Positions 24,623-34,183 are shown, counted from the stretch's first letter. The stretch: DNA of 40,967 nt from an uncultured Porphyromonadaceae bacterium (GCA_900548875.1 URMA01000022.1:1-40967); one strand, 5' to 3'. A program made the numbers and translations. The notes: generated from the sequence alone by a model not told the origin.

Positions 24623-26830
24623 TTATTTGTGGATAACGCGGTCGTTCAGTTCCGCCAGTTTCGCCTTGTTCCAGCGGTCGGTAGTTCCTACCAGATAGCC
24701 GGTGATGCGTTGCAGCCTGTCGATGTTCTTGCTTCCGCATACAGGGCAGGCCTCCAGATTGTCGGTTGCATCCTCATATCCGCAGTCCATGCAGCGGTTG
24801 CGGTTGTGGTTCACCGAGCCGTAGCCGATGTTGTATTTGTCGATAAGTGCAACGATGTCGGCAATGGCTTGCGGGTTGTGGGTAGCGTCGCCGTCGATTT
24901 CCACATAGAAGATATGGCCGCCGCGTGTCAGGTCGTGGTAGGGAGCTTCCACTTTCGCCTTGTGGCGCGGACTGCATTTATACCAAACGGGAACGTGGTT
25001 GGAGTTCGTGTAATAGTCCTTGTCGGTTACGCCCTTGATGATGCCGAACGTGCGCTTGTCCTTTTTCGTGAACTTGCCCGACAGCCCTTCGGCCGGAGTT
25101 GCGAGGATGCTGAAATTGTGCTGATAGCGTTCCGAAAATTCGTTGGCACGGTCGCGCATGTGGGTAACGATTTTCAAGCCCAGTTGCTGACTTTCTTCGC
25201 TTTCGCCGTGGTGCTTGCCCGTAAGTGCCACCAGACATTCCGCCAGTCCGATAAAACCGATGCCCAGCGTGCCCTGATTGATGACGCTTTCTATCGTGTC
25301 GTTCGGCTGAAGTTTTTCCGCACCGTTCCACAGTTTCGACATCAGCAGCGGAAACTGTTTGGCCAATGCCGTTTTTTGGAAATCATAGCGTTCGCACAGC
25401 TGTTTTGCCGTCGTTTCCAGCATCACGTCCAGTTTTTTGAAGAATGCGCCGATACGTTCCTCGCGGTTTTCGATGTTCATGCATTCAATGGCGATGCGTA
25501 CGATGTTGATGGTCGAGAACGAAAGGTTTCCGCGGCCGATAGAAGTTTTCTCGCCGAAGCGGTTTTCAAACACACGGGTGCGGCATCCCATCGTTGCCAC
25601 TTCATACCGATAGCGGAGCGGGTCGTTGGCATTCCATTTTTCGTGCTTGTTGAACGTAGCGTCGAGGTTGAGGAAGTTCGGGAAGAAACGGCGTGCCGAA
25701 ACCTTGCAGGCGAGCTGGAACAGGTCGTAGTTGCGGTCCTCCGGCAGATAGTTCACGCCGCGTTTCTTTTTCCATATCTGAATCGGGAAAATGGCCGTAG
25801 AGCCGTTGCCCACACCTTCGTAGGTGGAGTTGAGCAGTTCGCGCATCACGCAGCGGCCTTCCGCCGATGTGTCCGTACCGTAGTTGATGGAGCTGAACAC
25901 TACCTGATTACCACCACGCGAGTGGATGGTGTTCATGTTGTGGATAAACGCTTCCATGGCCTGATGCACGCGTTCCACGGTTTTGTTGACGGCATGTTGC
26001 AGTGCGCGCTGTTCACCTGTCAGTCCGTCGAGCGGCTTTTTGATGAAATCGTCGAGTTCGATGTCATAAAGATGGGCGTAGTCGGCGCCTGTAAACATTT
26101 CCGTATTTTTTATTTCTTCAATGAACGAGCGGCGAACAAACGGTGCAAGGTAGAAGTCGAATGCCGGAATGGCCTGTCCGCCGTGCATTTCGTTTTGTGC
26201 CGTTTCGAGCGAGATGCAGCCGATGATGCTTGCCGTTTCGATGCGTTTCGCCGGGCGCGATTCTCCGTGTCCCGCATAGAAGCCGTCGCGGAGCACCTTG
26301 TCGAGCGGATGCTGCACGCAGGTAAGACTCTTCGTCGGATAATAGTCCTTATCGTGTACATGCAGATAGCCGTTTCGGATGGCTTCCACGGTTTCCGGCG
26401 ACAGCAGGTAGTCGTCGACAAACGGTTTGGTGGTTTCACTGGCAAACTTCATCATCATGCCTGCCGGTGAGTCGGCGTTCATGTTGGCGTTTTCGCGCGT
26501 GATGTCGTTCGATTTCGCTTCAATGATTTCCAGAAATACGTCGCGTGTCTTTGCCTTGCGGGCAATGCTGCGCTGGTTGCGGTAGGCAATGTAGCGTTTG
26601 GCCACTTCCTTGCGCGAACTTTTCATCAGTTCCATTTCCACACGGTCCTGAATGTCTTCCACCGACATCTGCTCCTTGCCGCACATGCCGATGCGGTCGG
26701 CTATTTTTTGAATCAGGGCTTCGTCTTCGCCCTTTTCCGTCTGGAGCATTGCCTTGCGGATAGCGGCCTTGATTTTTTCTTCGTTGTAACCCACTATTCT
26801 TCCATCGCGTTTTAGCACTGTCTGTATCAT
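24623..26830 (-). CDS. nrdD: Anaerobic (class III) ribonucleoside-triphosphate reductase
   Basis: A 735-residue glycyl-radical enzyme reducing ribonucleoside triphosphates to deoxy forms. Residues about 4-90 are an ATP-cone (KRDGRIVGYNEEKIKAAIRK), the allosteric site that binds ATP/dATP. The catalytic barrel follows. At the C-terminus are four zinc cysteines (Cys680, 683, 695, 698) and the glycyl-radical loop RITGYLVG with probable radical Gly711. It is intact, and nrdG follows. A -7-like box (26879-26886) is about 50 bp upstream. The whole gene also shows a very long opposite-strand open frame, which I treat as a codon-bias artefact. Confidence 0.96.
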   Translation of the reverse strand: MIQTVLKRDGRIVGYNEEKIKAAIRKAMLQTEKGEDEALIQKIADRIGMCGKEQMSVEDIQDRVEMELMKSSRKEVAKRYIAYRNQRSIARKAKTRDVFLEIIEAKSNDITRENANMNADSPAGMMMKFASETTKPFVDDYLLSPETVEAIRNGYLHVHDKDYYPTKSLTCVQHPLDKVLRDGFYAGHGESRPAKRIETASIIGCISLETAQNEMHGGQAIPAFDFYLAPFVRRSFIEEIKNTEMFTGADYAHLYDIELDDFIKKPLDGLTGEQRALQHAVNKTVERVHQAMEAFIHNMNTIHSRGGNQVVFSSINYGTDTSAEGRCVMRELLNSTYEGVGNGSTAIFPIQIWKKKRGVNYLPEDRNYDLFQLACKVSARRFFPNFLNLDATFNKHEKWNANDPLRYRYEVATMGCRTRVFENRFGEKTSIGRGNLSFSTINIVRIAIECMNIENREERIGAFFKKLDVMLETTAKQLCERYDFQKTALAKQFPLLMSKLWNGAEKLQPNDTIESVINQGTLGIGFIGLAECLVALTGKHHGESEESQQLGLKIVTHMRDRANEFSERYQHNFSILATPAEGLSGKFTKKDKRTFGIIKGVTDKDYYTNSNHVPVWYKCSPRHKAKVEAPYHDLTRGGHIFYVEIDGDATHNPQAIADIVALIDKYNIGYGSVNHNRNRCMDCGYEDATDNLEACPVCGSKNIDRLQRITGYLVGTTDRWNKAKLAELNDRVIHK

Positions 26831-26878
26831 AGAAATATTGAAATAAAATCGTTAATTTTCGAGATGATTTTCTGTTTG

Positions 26879-26886
26879 CAAAGTTA
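26879..26886 (-). promoter_or_regulatory. Bacteroides-type -7 box for nrdDG
   Basis: Minus-strand TAACTTTG, an exact TAnnTTTG match, about 49 bp upstream of the nrdD ATG. The rest of 26887-27051 is AT-rich and shows no gene. Confidence 0.5.
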
Positions 26887-27051
26887 TGTGCGATTTTCTG
26901 AAAATGGAATAGTCGGTTCCTATTTTGGAAAACTTTTTAGGCTTTGTGTAAAATTAAATAGTTTGTAATCAGTATGTTACGAAAAGTTTTGGAAAACTTT
27001 GTCGCGCTTATTTGTAATTGAAGTTTTCTAAAATGCTGAAATCCAACGACT

Positions 27052-27079
27052 AAAAAACCGGAGTGAAAATCACTCTGGT
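27052..27079 (-). terminator. Terminator of the acyltransferase-Tex-folK-DUF1232 unit
   Basis: Read on the minus strand: a 9-bp stem (27071-27079 with 27057-27065, one wobble pair), a 5-nt loop, then six T residues (27057-27052). It lies about 30 bp past the DUF1232 stop. Confidence 0.8.
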
Positions 27080-27107
27080 GTAACTCGTTTTTTGCAAGCG
27101 GTTTGGG

Positions 27108-27365
27108 CTATTTCCCAAACAGGATGAGGGCAATCAGCGCCAACATTCCTGCAATGAAGAAGGCGCCCGAAATGGTGTAGAGCATGCGTTTGTTGGGCAA
27201 CGATTTCTGTCGGTTGCCCATGAAAAATGTATAGCCGGCCATGAATACGAAAAAGTCGTCGATGTAGCCGGTCCAGCCGTTGTCGCCGTCAAGCGGAATC
27301 GCCACATAGGCAATGGCGGCAAGCAGAGCAAGAATGCCAAGCGGTTTTATTCTGTTCATTTTCAC
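27108..27365 (-). CDS. DUF1232 (YkvA-like) small membrane protein
   Basis: An 85-residue protein with hydrophobic segments near 8-23, 35-50 and 62-80, and the YIDDFFVFMAGYTFFMG core that resembles the DUF1232/YkvA family (usual motif DxIPDxxPxxGxxDD). Function unknown. It starts 3 bp after the folK stop and is the last gene of the five-gene unit, directly followed by a terminator. Confidence 0.72.
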   Translation of the reverse strand: MKMNRIKPLGILALLAAIAYVAIPLDGDNGWTGYIDDFFVFMAGYTFFMGNRQKSLPNKRMLYTISGAFFIAGMLALIALILFGK

Positions 27366-27368
27366 AAA

Positions 27369-27743
27369 TTATTTTTCGTTGAGCTGTTGCCAGCCGATTT
27401 GGAAATAGTGTTGGTTGTAGTCGGCCTCCCGAATGATTTCATCGTTCCAGATGATGATGTCGAGGTCCATCGGAATGTCGCCTTTTTTCTTGCTCATGGG
27501 CGTGCGTCCGCAAACGGTCTCATATTTTTTTAGCATGTCGGTGATTTCGGGAAGTTCTTCGCGGCACTTTGCCTTCATCACCGCATTGAGGTAGTCGGGG
27601 TCAACACCATTTGCGGCTTTTGTGTTGTAGATGTCCGAAGTAGTAACCCCATGAAGGTTGCTTTTCAGCCACGCTATGCAGTTTTTCACCTGCCATTCGC
27701 GGTCCTTGCTGTTGCTTCCGATTGATAAAACTAAGCTATTCAT
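27369..27743 (-). CDS. folK: 6-hydroxymethyl-7,8-dihydropterin pyrophosphokinase
   Basis: A 124-residue enzyme of folate synthesis that transfers pyrophosphate from ATP to hydroxymethyl-dihydropterin. Family marks: N-terminal LSIGSNSKDRE (about 5-15) and MDLDIIIWNDEII (about 92-104), with the two metal-binding aspartates. It is shorter than E. coli HPPK (about 159 residues), missing part of the middle and C-terminal loops. This may be a reduced Bacteroidota form, and activity is likely but not certain. Its ATG overlaps the tex stop by 1 nt. Confidence 0.82.
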   Translation of the reverse strand: MNSLVLSIGSNSKDREWQVKNCIAWLKSNLHGVTTSDIYNTKAANGVDPDYLNAVMKAKCREELPEITDMLKKYETVCGRTPMSKKKGDIPMDLDIIIWNDEIIREADYNQHYFQIGWQQLNEK

Positions 27744-29872
27744 TATTGTTCGATTTGTTTCATTGTTAAAGCGATGCGTCGTCGTTCCCTGTCGATGGAC
27801 TTGACCTTGACGGTCACCTGCTGATGGATTTTTACCACTTCGGAGGCCGACGACACGAATTTGTCGGAGAGTTCCGATATGTGGACAAGTCCGTTTTCCT
27901 TGATGCCGATGTCGACAAATACGCCGAATTGCGTGATGTTTGTTACGATGCCTTTCAGCACCAGTCCTTCCGTCAGGTCGTCGAAAGTCTTGATGTTCTC
28001 GTCAAATTTCATGACGGCCACGCCTTTTCGCGGGTCGCGTCCGGGCTTTTCCAGTTCTGCCATGATGTCGGTCAGTGTCGGCAGTCCCGTTTCAGCGGTC
28101 ACATAGCGGCTGATGTCGATTTTCTCCCGTTTTTCCTTGTCCTTGATAAGGTCGGTCACCGTGCATTTGCAGTCTTTCGCCATCTGTTCCACGATGCGGT
28201 AGTTTTCCGGGTGCACGGCTGTGTTGTCGAGCGGATTCTCCCCGTCGGGAATGCGCAGGAAGCCTGCACACTGCTCAAATGCTTTCGGACCGAGTTTCGG
28301 CACTTTCATCAATTGTTTGCGGGTAGTGAAATCGCCGTTGTTGGCTCGGTAGCTGACAATGTTCTGTGCCAGTTGGGGGCCGAGACCGGAAACGTAGGTG
28401 AGCAGTTCTTTAGAAGCCGTGTTTAGATTCACGCCCACGCTGTTCACGCAGCTTTCTACAGTAAATTCCAGTGATTTTTTTAGCTTTGTCTGGTCGACAT
28501 CGTGCTGATATTGTCCGACACCGATGGATTTCGGGTCGATTTTCACCAGTTCCGCCAGCGGGTCGAGCAGGCGGCGGCCAATAGAAACCGCTCCGCGCAC
28601 CGTCACGTCCTTGTCCGGAAATTCTTCCCTTGCCAGTTTGGATGCCGAGTAAATCGATGCACCGTCTTCGCTGACCACGAACACCTTCACGTCGCGGTTG
28701 TAGCGAAGCGACGAAAGGAAATGCTCCGTTTCGCGGCTTGCCGTACCGTTGCCGAGGGCAATGGCATCGATTTTGTAGACTTCAATCAGGTGGGTTATCT
28801 TTTTTGCCGCCAAAGTCGTTTCGCTTTTGGGTGGAGTAGGGTATATCGTATCGTTGTGCAGGAGGTTGCCCTGTTCGTCGAGGCATACCACCTTGCAGCC
28901 TGTGCGGTAGCCGGGGTCGATGGCGAGAATGCGTTTCCGTCCCAACGGCGGTGCGAAAAGCAACTGGCGCGCGTTCTGTGCGAAAAGACTGATGGCCTGG
29001 TCGTCGGCTTCCGCTTTCGAAAGAGAAGCGAACTCGTTTTCAATCGAAGGTTTGATAAGTCGCTTGTAGCTGTCGGTAAGAGCCTTTTCTACGACCTGTG
29101 CGCTTTCCGTATCGTTTTTTACCAGGCGTTCGGAAAGACGGTCGAGAATCTTTTCTTCCGGGATGCTGATGTCCACCCGCAGAAGGCCTTCACGTTCACC
29201 GCGGCGCATGGCGAGGATACGGTGGGAGCCGCATCGTTTGAGCGGTGCGCTGAAGTCGAAATAGTTCTGATAGTTGGCCGCTTCCTTTTCCTTGCCTTTA
29301 GCCACCTTGCAGGTGACTGTGGCTTCGCGGCTGAACATGTTTCTGACGGCATTTCTCACGCCCTGATTTTCTGAAATCCATTCGGCAATGATGTCGGCTG
29401 CACCTTCAATCGCTTCGTCGGTGTCGGCAACGTTGTCGTTTACGAACCGCATGGCCGAGCGTTTCACGTCGTCGGAGTTTTGCGCCATGATGATTCGTGC
29501 CAGCGGCTCAAGGCCTTTTTCGCGTGCAATTTCAGCTTTCGTGCGGCGTTTCGGTTTGAAAGGCAGGTAAATGTCCTCAAGCGTTTGTGCGTCGAAGCAT
29601 TCGGCTATTTTCTTTTCCAGTTCCGGTGTCAGTTTGTCCTGTGCCGCAATGGTTTCCGTGATATGCTTTTTCCGTTTTTCCAGTTCCTGCGCCTTTTCGT
29701 AGGCGGTGGCGATGGCCTGAATCTGTGTTTCGTCGAGTCCGCCCGTCGCTTCCTTGCGGTAGCGGCTGATGAAAGGGATGGTTGCTCCTTCATCAAGCAG
29801 CTTGATGGTTGCGGAAGTCTGCTTCAGCGAAATGCCGGTGCTGCCGGCAACGAACGACAATATCTTTTCCAT
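27743..29872 (-). CDS. tex: Tex-family RNA-binding transcription accessory protein
   Basis: A 709-residue nucleic-acid-binding protein. The helical Tex N-terminus spans about 1-300, with ATIPFISRYRKEATGGLDE near 30. A YqgF/RNase H-like domain follows at about 315-440 (LAIDPGYRTGCKVVCLDEQG). Helix-hairpin-helix repeats lie at about 480-550 (YVSGLGPQLAQNIVSYRANN). A C-terminal S1 domain occupies about 632-705 (GIVTNITQFGVFVDIGIKEN). The domain order and length are standard for Tex. Family members affect transcription and RNA handling; the precise role here is unknown. It overlaps folK by 1 nt and follows the phosphoesterase gene by 16 bp. Confidence 0.93.
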   Translation of the reverse strand: MEKILSFVAGSTGISLKQTSATIKLLDEGATIPFISRYRKEATGGLDETQIQAIATAYEKAQELEKRKKHITETIAAQDKLTPELEKKIAECFDAQTLEDIYLPFKPKRRTKAEIAREKGLEPLARIIMAQNSDDVKRSAMRFVNDNVADTDEAIEGAADIIAEWISENQGVRNAVRNMFSREATVTCKVAKGKEKEAANYQNYFDFSAPLKRCGSHRILAMRRGEREGLLRVDISIPEEKILDRLSERLVKNDTESAQVVEKALTDSYKRLIKPSIENEFASLSKAEADDQAISLFAQNARQLLFAPPLGRKRILAIDPGYRTGCKVVCLDEQGNLLHNDTIYPTPPKSETTLAAKKITHLIEVYKIDAIALGNGTASRETEHFLSSLRYNRDVKVFVVSEDGASIYSASKLAREEFPDKDVTVRGAVSIGRRLLDPLAELVKIDPKSIGVGQYQHDVDQTKLKKSLEFTVESCVNSVGVNLNTASKELLTYVSGLGPQLAQNIVSYRANNGDFTTRKQLMKVPKLGPKAFEQCAGFLRIPDGENPLDNTAVHPENYRIVEQMAKDCKCTVTDLIKDKEKREKIDISRYVTAETGLPTLTDIMAELEKPGRDPRKGVAVMKFDENIKTFDDLTEGLVLKGIVTNITQFGVFVDIGIKENGLVHISELSDKFVSSASEVVKIHQQVTVKVKSIDRERRRIALTMKQIEQ

Positions 29873-29888
29873 AGAACGATTCTTCGAA

Positions 29889-31088
29889 TTAGTTGGAATG
29901 TAGGGTGATGAGCGTTATTTCGGGAGTGGCTCCCAGCCGCATCGGCACGCCCACCTCTCCAATGCCGATGTTCACGTACAGGTATTTCCCGTTTTCCGAT
30001 GTCAGTCCTGCCCAGTTGGGGTATTTCTTGGCCGCAAGCGAATATTTCTTCCCTCCGATTTTGAGCATCGACTGCATGGCGTGGGTGTGGCCCGACAATG
30101 TCAGGTCAATGTTGGATATGTTTTTGACTTCAAGGTCCCAGTGGCGCGGATTGTGGCTCACGAGAATCTTGAATACGCTGTCGTTGAGGTTGTCGTATGC
30201 CAGGCGCAGATTGCCGTAGGTCTTGAACGGAGGTTCGCCCCAGTTTTCAACGCCGATGATGGCAATTTTCTGTTTTTCGGGACCTGCGTAGATGTCGAAG
30301 GATTGGTCGCGCAGCAGTCGCCAGCCGAGCGAGTCGTTTTCAATCGTTATCAGCTCCTCGATGTTGGCCGTATGGGCTTCGTCTGAATCCCATTTCATAT
30401 AGTCGCCGTAGTCGTGATTGCCCAAGACGGAAACAACGCCGTAGGGGGCTTTGATTTGCTTGAGCGCGGGGATGAATGGATAAAGCTCGGCGGTCGTGCG
30501 GTTCACGATGTCGCCGGCGAAGATGACCATGTCGGGTTTCAGCCGGTTGATTTCTTCCACAAGGTTCTCGACGATGCCCGTATTGTTGCCGAATGTTCCG
30601 GTGTGGAGGTCGGAAAACAGGGCGATGGTGAAGCCGTCAAAATTCTTCGGAAGCTTTTCCGACCGTATGCCGACGTTTTCTACATTCAGCTGTCGGGGAG
30701 TGACAAGCGCACTCCACCACATGATGGCAAAAAGCAGGAATCCGATGACGGCACCGGCTGTCGAAACGAAATTCCACCGCTTCCGTTTGAAAAGCCGCGG
30801 AATGTTGGCAATGATGGCGGAAATTGCGTAGAAATATTTCGGCAGATAGACGGATATGCATGTGAACAGAATCCACATTACCCATTGCATACCGCTGGTG
30901 CTCATGGTGCGGATGGGTGCCGCGGCAATGGTTATCAGCGACAAACAAAGAATGGCTGAGAAAACGACATGCGCTTTCTTCAGCCATTTATGTTTTTGTG
31001 TTGCCTGTTTCAGGCGGAAATAGATATATCCGTCGGTGAGCAGGTTTACTGCCAATAGGATGAACAGGGCAACATAGGATATTTTCAT
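29889..31088 (-). CDS. Membrane-anchored metallophosphoesterase (YaeI-like)
   Basis: A 399-residue protein. About four hydrophobic helices lie in residues 1-130, then a calcineurin-type phosphoesterase domain at about 150-395 with its motif set: LFSDLHTGTFGN, FAGDIVNR, VLGNHDYGDY and LSGHTHAMQ. These supply the Asp, His and Asn ligands for a two-metal centre. Relatives (YaeI, LpxG/LpxH-like) cleave phosphodiester or pyrophosphate bonds in lipid-linked substrates. Here it lies 1 bp downstream of an acyltransferase gene, so a role in lipid metabolism is a reasonable inference and no more. Confidence 0.88.
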   Translation of the reverse strand: MKISYVALFILLAVNLLTDGYIYFRLKQATQKHKWLKKAHVVFSAILCLSLITIAAAPIRTMSTSGMQWVMWILFTCISVYLPKYFYAISAIIANIPRLFKRKRWNFVSTAGAVIGFLLFAIMWWSALVTPRQLNVENVGIRSEKLPKNFDGFTIALFSDLHTGTFGNNTGIVENLVEEINRLKPDMVIFAGDIVNRTTAELYPFIPALKQIKAPYGVVSVLGNHDYGDYMKWDSDEAHTANIEELITIENDSLGWRLLRDQSFDIYAGPEKQKIAIIGVENWGEPPFKTYGNLRLAYDNLNDSVFKILVSHNPRHWDLEVKNISNIDLTLSGHTHAMQSMLKIGGKKYSLAAKKYPNWAGLTSENGKYLYVNIGIGEVGVPMRLGATPEITLITLHSN

Positions 31089-31089
31089 A

Positions 31090-32271
31090 CTACAAACTGT
31101 CGGTTGCTTTCAATTTGTTGCAGAGCGGATTGGAGTACATGACGAGCATCATGTCGAGCATGTATTCGCGGTCGTCGGCGGTGATTTCGAAGTCCACTTC
31201 CTTCTTCACCTTTTCAAGCTGTCCGTTCAAATAGGAAGTGAAGCTTTCGATGTCGGTTTCCGTATATTCGTTTTTGAAACGGTCGGTCTTGAAGCGGCGG
31301 TCGTACGCGATATAGTTGCACGGATAGATGCGGTAGTGGCGGTGAATGTTGCCGTCGATAAGTTTGCAGATGCCTTCCACCTGTTCTATCTTGTCCAGTC
31401 CGCGCAGCTTCTCAACTTCGTCGTTGATACACGGCGTAAAGGAGAAATGCACGCGTCCTTTGTTTTGAAGCAGGCCGGTTTCCATACTGAACAAATCGTC
31501 GCGCTGGCTCTTTTTGAAATCCGGAAACTTCTTTTTCAAGAGAAACTCGCGGGCCTTCAGATAGTCGTTCGGGTCGAATTCGTAGCTGATGGCTACCGGC
31601 AGGAGACTTGCTTCCAGAATGTTGTCGAGATAGTCCTTTCCTCCGGCTATTCCAAGCATCTTGATGAGGCTTTCCTGAGTTCCGTCGCTGCTATCTTTGG
31701 CGCGGCCCTGACGTTGGGCTATCCAAACGGATTCGTGTTTCTGTGTCAGCGCGAAATGGATATACCCTGAAAGCTGTTCGGCAGCCTCCAATGCCTGGCG
31801 CATGCCGACGTCGCGTTTCACGACGATGCTTTTGTTGAGGCGAACCAAGTCCTCTATCCACGGATAGATGAGCAGGTTGTTGCCGATGGCCACTTCCGTT
31901 GTCCGGTAGTTGCGGCGGAGCAACGACAGGTTCATGAACGAAGCGTCGAGCACAATGTCACGGTGGTTCGTAATCATTGTGTATGATTTGTTGATGTCGA
32001 TGTGTTCAATGCCAGTGTCCGATATGCCGTTGGTTGTCTTTTTTGCCAGCATTTCGAGAAAAGGGTACATGATGTTGACCTGGAAGTCGCGTTTGTTGTC
32101 AATGGCGAGAAGCCCTTGACAGAAAGCCTCGAAATCAATATCCGGCAGCACCCAAGTTACGGCGTGCTTGAATCCCGGTTCCTTTACCAGCTCTTCCATT
32201 TTTTCATGGAATTCGCTGTCGGAAAAGGGACATATGTCGCTATATTCTTTCGGTGTCACTATTTCATTCAT
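31090..32271 (-). CDS. PlsC-type glycerolipid acyltransferase
   Basis: A 393-residue protein with the acyltransferase HX4D motif in NHRDIVLDASF (about residues 112-122), followed by a basic, positively charged substrate-binding stretch (SIVVKRDVG, about 152-160) and WIAQRQGRAKDSSD (about 189-202). The extended C-terminal region is typical of Bacteroidota members of about 390 residues, compared with about 245 for E. coli PlsC. It probably acylates glycerol-3-phosphate or a lysolipid. It is first in the unit leading to the phosphoesterase, tex, folK and DUF1232, with a -7-like box 45 bp upstream. Confidence 0.8.
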   Translation of the reverse strand: MNEIVTPKEYSDICPFSDSEFHEKMEELVKEPGFKHAVTWVLPDIDFEAFCQGLLAIDNKRDFQVNIMYPFLEMLAKKTTNGISDTGIEHIDINKSYTMITNHRDIVLDASFMNLSLLRRNYRTTEVAIGNNLLIYPWIEDLVRLNKSIVVKRDVGMRQALEAAEQLSGYIHFALTQKHESVWIAQRQGRAKDSSDGTQESLIKMLGIAGGKDYLDNILEASLLPVAISYEFDPNDYLKAREFLLKKKFPDFKKSQRDDLFSMETGLLQNKGRVHFSFTPCINDEVEKLRGLDKIEQVEGICKLIDGNIHRHYRIYPCNYIAYDRRFKTDRFKNEYTETDIESFTSYLNGQLEKVKKEVDFEITADDREYMLDMMLVMYSNPLCNKLKATDSL

Positions 32272-32315
32272 AGCGGTAAATTTTTCGGTATAATTTTAAT
32301 GAGCTTATATTTCTT

Positions 32316-32323
32316 CAAAGATA
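32316..32323 (-). promoter_or_regulatory. -7 box for the acyltransferase-to-DUF1232 unit
   Basis: Minus-strand TATCTTTG, an exact TAnnTTTG match, 45 bp upstream of the ATG at 32271. Confidence 0.5.
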
Positions 32324-32362
32324 GCATGAATTACTGAGATAATGAAATAAAAAGAGGGGGAA

Positions 32363-33436
32363 TTATACGTTTGCATAGTAATCTTCCCACTTTTTGATCA
32401 GTGCGCTCATGTCGTCGGGAATTTCGGAGTTGAAAAACATTTCCTTGCCTGTTGTGGGGTGTACGAAACCGAGCGTTTTTGCGTGCAGGGCCTGGCGCGG
32501 ACATGTCTTGAAGCAGTTTTGCACGAACTGTGTGTATTTCGCTGTCGAGATGCCCCGCAGGATTTTGTCGCCACCGTAGCGGGCGTCGTTGAACAGGGGG
32601 TGTCCGATATATTTCATGTGTACGCGAATCTGGTGCGTACGGCCCGTTTCAAGCTGGCACTGCACTACGGCAACGTGGCCCAGGTTTTCCAGTACCTTGT
32701 AGTGGGTTACGGCGTGTTTCCCATAATCGCCGTCGGGGAATACGGCCATCTGAAGGCGGTCCTTCAGGCTGCGTCCGATATTGCCTTCCACTGTTCCGCT
32801 TTCATTCTCGAATTTGCCCCATACAACGGCAACGTACTGACGGTGGGTCGTCTTGTTGAAAAACTGTTTGCCGAGACAGGTTTTTGCATCGGGCGTTTTC
32901 GCCACGACGAGCAGTCCCGACGTGTCCTTGTCGATGCGGTGCACGAGTCCGAGCCGCGGGTCGCTGACATCGTAGTCGGGGTTGTCCTTGAAATGGTAGG
33001 CAAGGGCGTTGACCAGTGTGCCCGAATAGTTGCCGTGTCCGGGGTGTACGACAAGTCCTGCCGGTTTGTTGACTACCAGCAAGTCGGCGTCTTCATATAC
33101 GATGTCGAGGGGAATATCTTCCGGAATGATTTCCAGTTCATATTTCGGACGGTCCATCACCAGCGAAACCACATCGAACGGCTTGACGCGGTAGTTCGAC
33201 TTTACGGGTTTTCCGTTGACGAGGATGCAGCCTGCTTCGGCAGCCTGCTGGATGCGGTTGCGTGAAGTCTTGTCGATGTGGCATACCAGAAACTTGTCGA
33301 CTCTCAGCAGTGTCTGTCCCTTTTCAGCCACAAACCGATAGTGCTCCCACATCTCTTGTCCACCGTTCTCGATGGCTGAATCCGACAATTCTTCATCAAA
33401 ATCGTCGGCAGTGAAATTATCGGGGTCTTGGGTCAT
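32363..33436 (-). CDS. RluA-family 23S rRNA/tRNA pseudouridine synthase
   Basis: A 357-residue enzyme converting uridine to pseudouridine in structured RNA. An N-terminal S4 RNA-binding domain (about 38-100, RVDKFLVCHIDKTSRNRIQQ) precedes the catalytic domain (about 115-345). The latter contains HRIDKDTSGLLVVAKT (about 166-181) with the catalytic aspartate, and QLETGRTHQIRVHMKYIGHP further on. The domain order matches RluD. An acidic N-terminal extension of about 35 residues is present. Its start overlaps the PASTA gene by 4 nt, so the two are co-transcribed. Confidence 0.92.
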   Translation of the reverse strand: MTQDPDNFTADDFDEELSDSAIENGGQEMWEHYRFVAEKGQTLLRVDKFLVCHIDKTSRNRIQQAAEAGCILVNGKPVKSNYRVKPFDVVSLVMDRPKYELEIIPEDIPLDIVYEDADLLVVNKPAGLVVHPGHGNYSGTLVNALAYHFKDNPDYDVSDPRLGLVHRIDKDTSGLLVVAKTPDAKTCLGKQFFNKTTHRQYVAVVWGKFENESGTVEGNIGRSLKDRLQMAVFPDGDYGKHAVTHYKVLENLGHVAVVQCQLETGRTHQIRVHMKYIGHPLFNDARYGGDKILRGISTAKYTQFVQNCFKTCPRQALHAKTLGFVHPTTGKEMFFNSEIPDDMSALIKKWEDYYANV

Positions 33437-34098
33437 TCTTCGAATATGTCTATGTCGGTTTCCGAACTGTCGTTTGACTGCAGTTCGTTTAGGGTTGCGT
33501 TGTAGTCATTGAGTAGTTCTTCGTCGTTGGTGCCAATTGTGCCGTCGCCGACAATGAGGGTGAGTCGGGCGTCAACCGGAATCTTGTCGCCTGCATGAAG
33601 CGGCAGTCCGTTCATTTTCAGCTCATAAATAAGGTCGTTGTATTCCGACGGAATTTTTTCAATGCTGATGTTCTTGATTCCCAGTCCGTTGAGGGTGCTC
33701 ATTCCTTGGCGTACTGACATGTCGACTACTTGGGGCACTGTCACAATCTGTGCCGAGAAACAGCGTATTGTGGCATATATGGCTCTGTTGTTCTTGATTT
33801 TTGATCCTGCCTTGGGCACTTGTTCGACAACCATACCCGGCTGTACCGCAGTGGTGTAGATGGAGTCCGTGATTTCGAATTTCAGGTCTTTCGATTTCAG
33901 CGCGCGAGTTGCTTCGTCGACTGTCATGCCTTTCAGGTCGGGCACGATTTCGTACTCGTTGTGGTTGGTGAACCATGCCAGTCCCTCGTATGCAATGAAA
34001 AGCAATACGAAGTCGAAAGCAATGATAAGCAGAACATTGAACAATATGGGGTGCTTTTTTATGAATCCTTTCGAATTCTGTTCCAATTTATTTGCCAC
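33433..34098 (-). CDS. PASTA-domain membrane protein
   Basis: A 221-residue protein with a short cytosolic N-terminus, one transmembrane segment (about 18-36, LFNVLLIIAFDFVLLFIAYE) and two PASTA-type units outside (about 50-110, VPDLKGMTVDEATRALKSKD; and about 118-190). The acidic C-terminal tail follows (about 195-221). PASTA units bind peptidoglycan fragments in other bacteria. No kinase domain is attached, unlike Firmicutes PASTA kinases; the role here is unknown. It overlaps the RluA gene by 4 nt. Confidence 0.85.
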   Translation of the reverse strand: MANKLEQNSKGFIKKHPILFNVLLIIAFDFVLLFIAYEGLAWFTNHNEYEIVPDLKGMTVDEATRALKSKDLKFEITDSIYTTAVQPGMVVEQVPKAGSKIKNNRAIYATIRCFSAQIVTVPQVVDMSVRQGMSTLNGLGIKNISIEKIPSEYNDLIYELKMNGLPLHAGDKIPVDARLTLIVGDGTIGTNDEELLNDYNATLNELQSNDSSETDIDIFEE

Positions 34099-34142
34099 AA
34101 TTAATTAATGTATAGTTAATCCGTAAAAAGTTGTTTGTTTTG

Positions 34143-34150
34143 CAAATTTA
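34143..34150 (-). promoter_or_regulatory. -7 box for the PASTA-RluA pair
   Basis: Minus-strand TAAATTTG, an exact TAnnTTTG match, 45 bp upstream of the PASTA gene ATG (34098) and just after the rpoZ terminator. Confidence 0.55.
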
Positions 34151-34183
34151 CTAAAAAAAGTGTAGCCACCTATTTGTATAAAG

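Noticed and set aside
24299..26470. A 723-codon open frame opposite nrdD, and a similar 551-codon frame opposite prfC (9642-11297)
   Set aside because: Both lie antisense to clearly recognised conserved enzymes. Their translations have unusual composition and no family resemblance, as expected from codon bias of the real genes.
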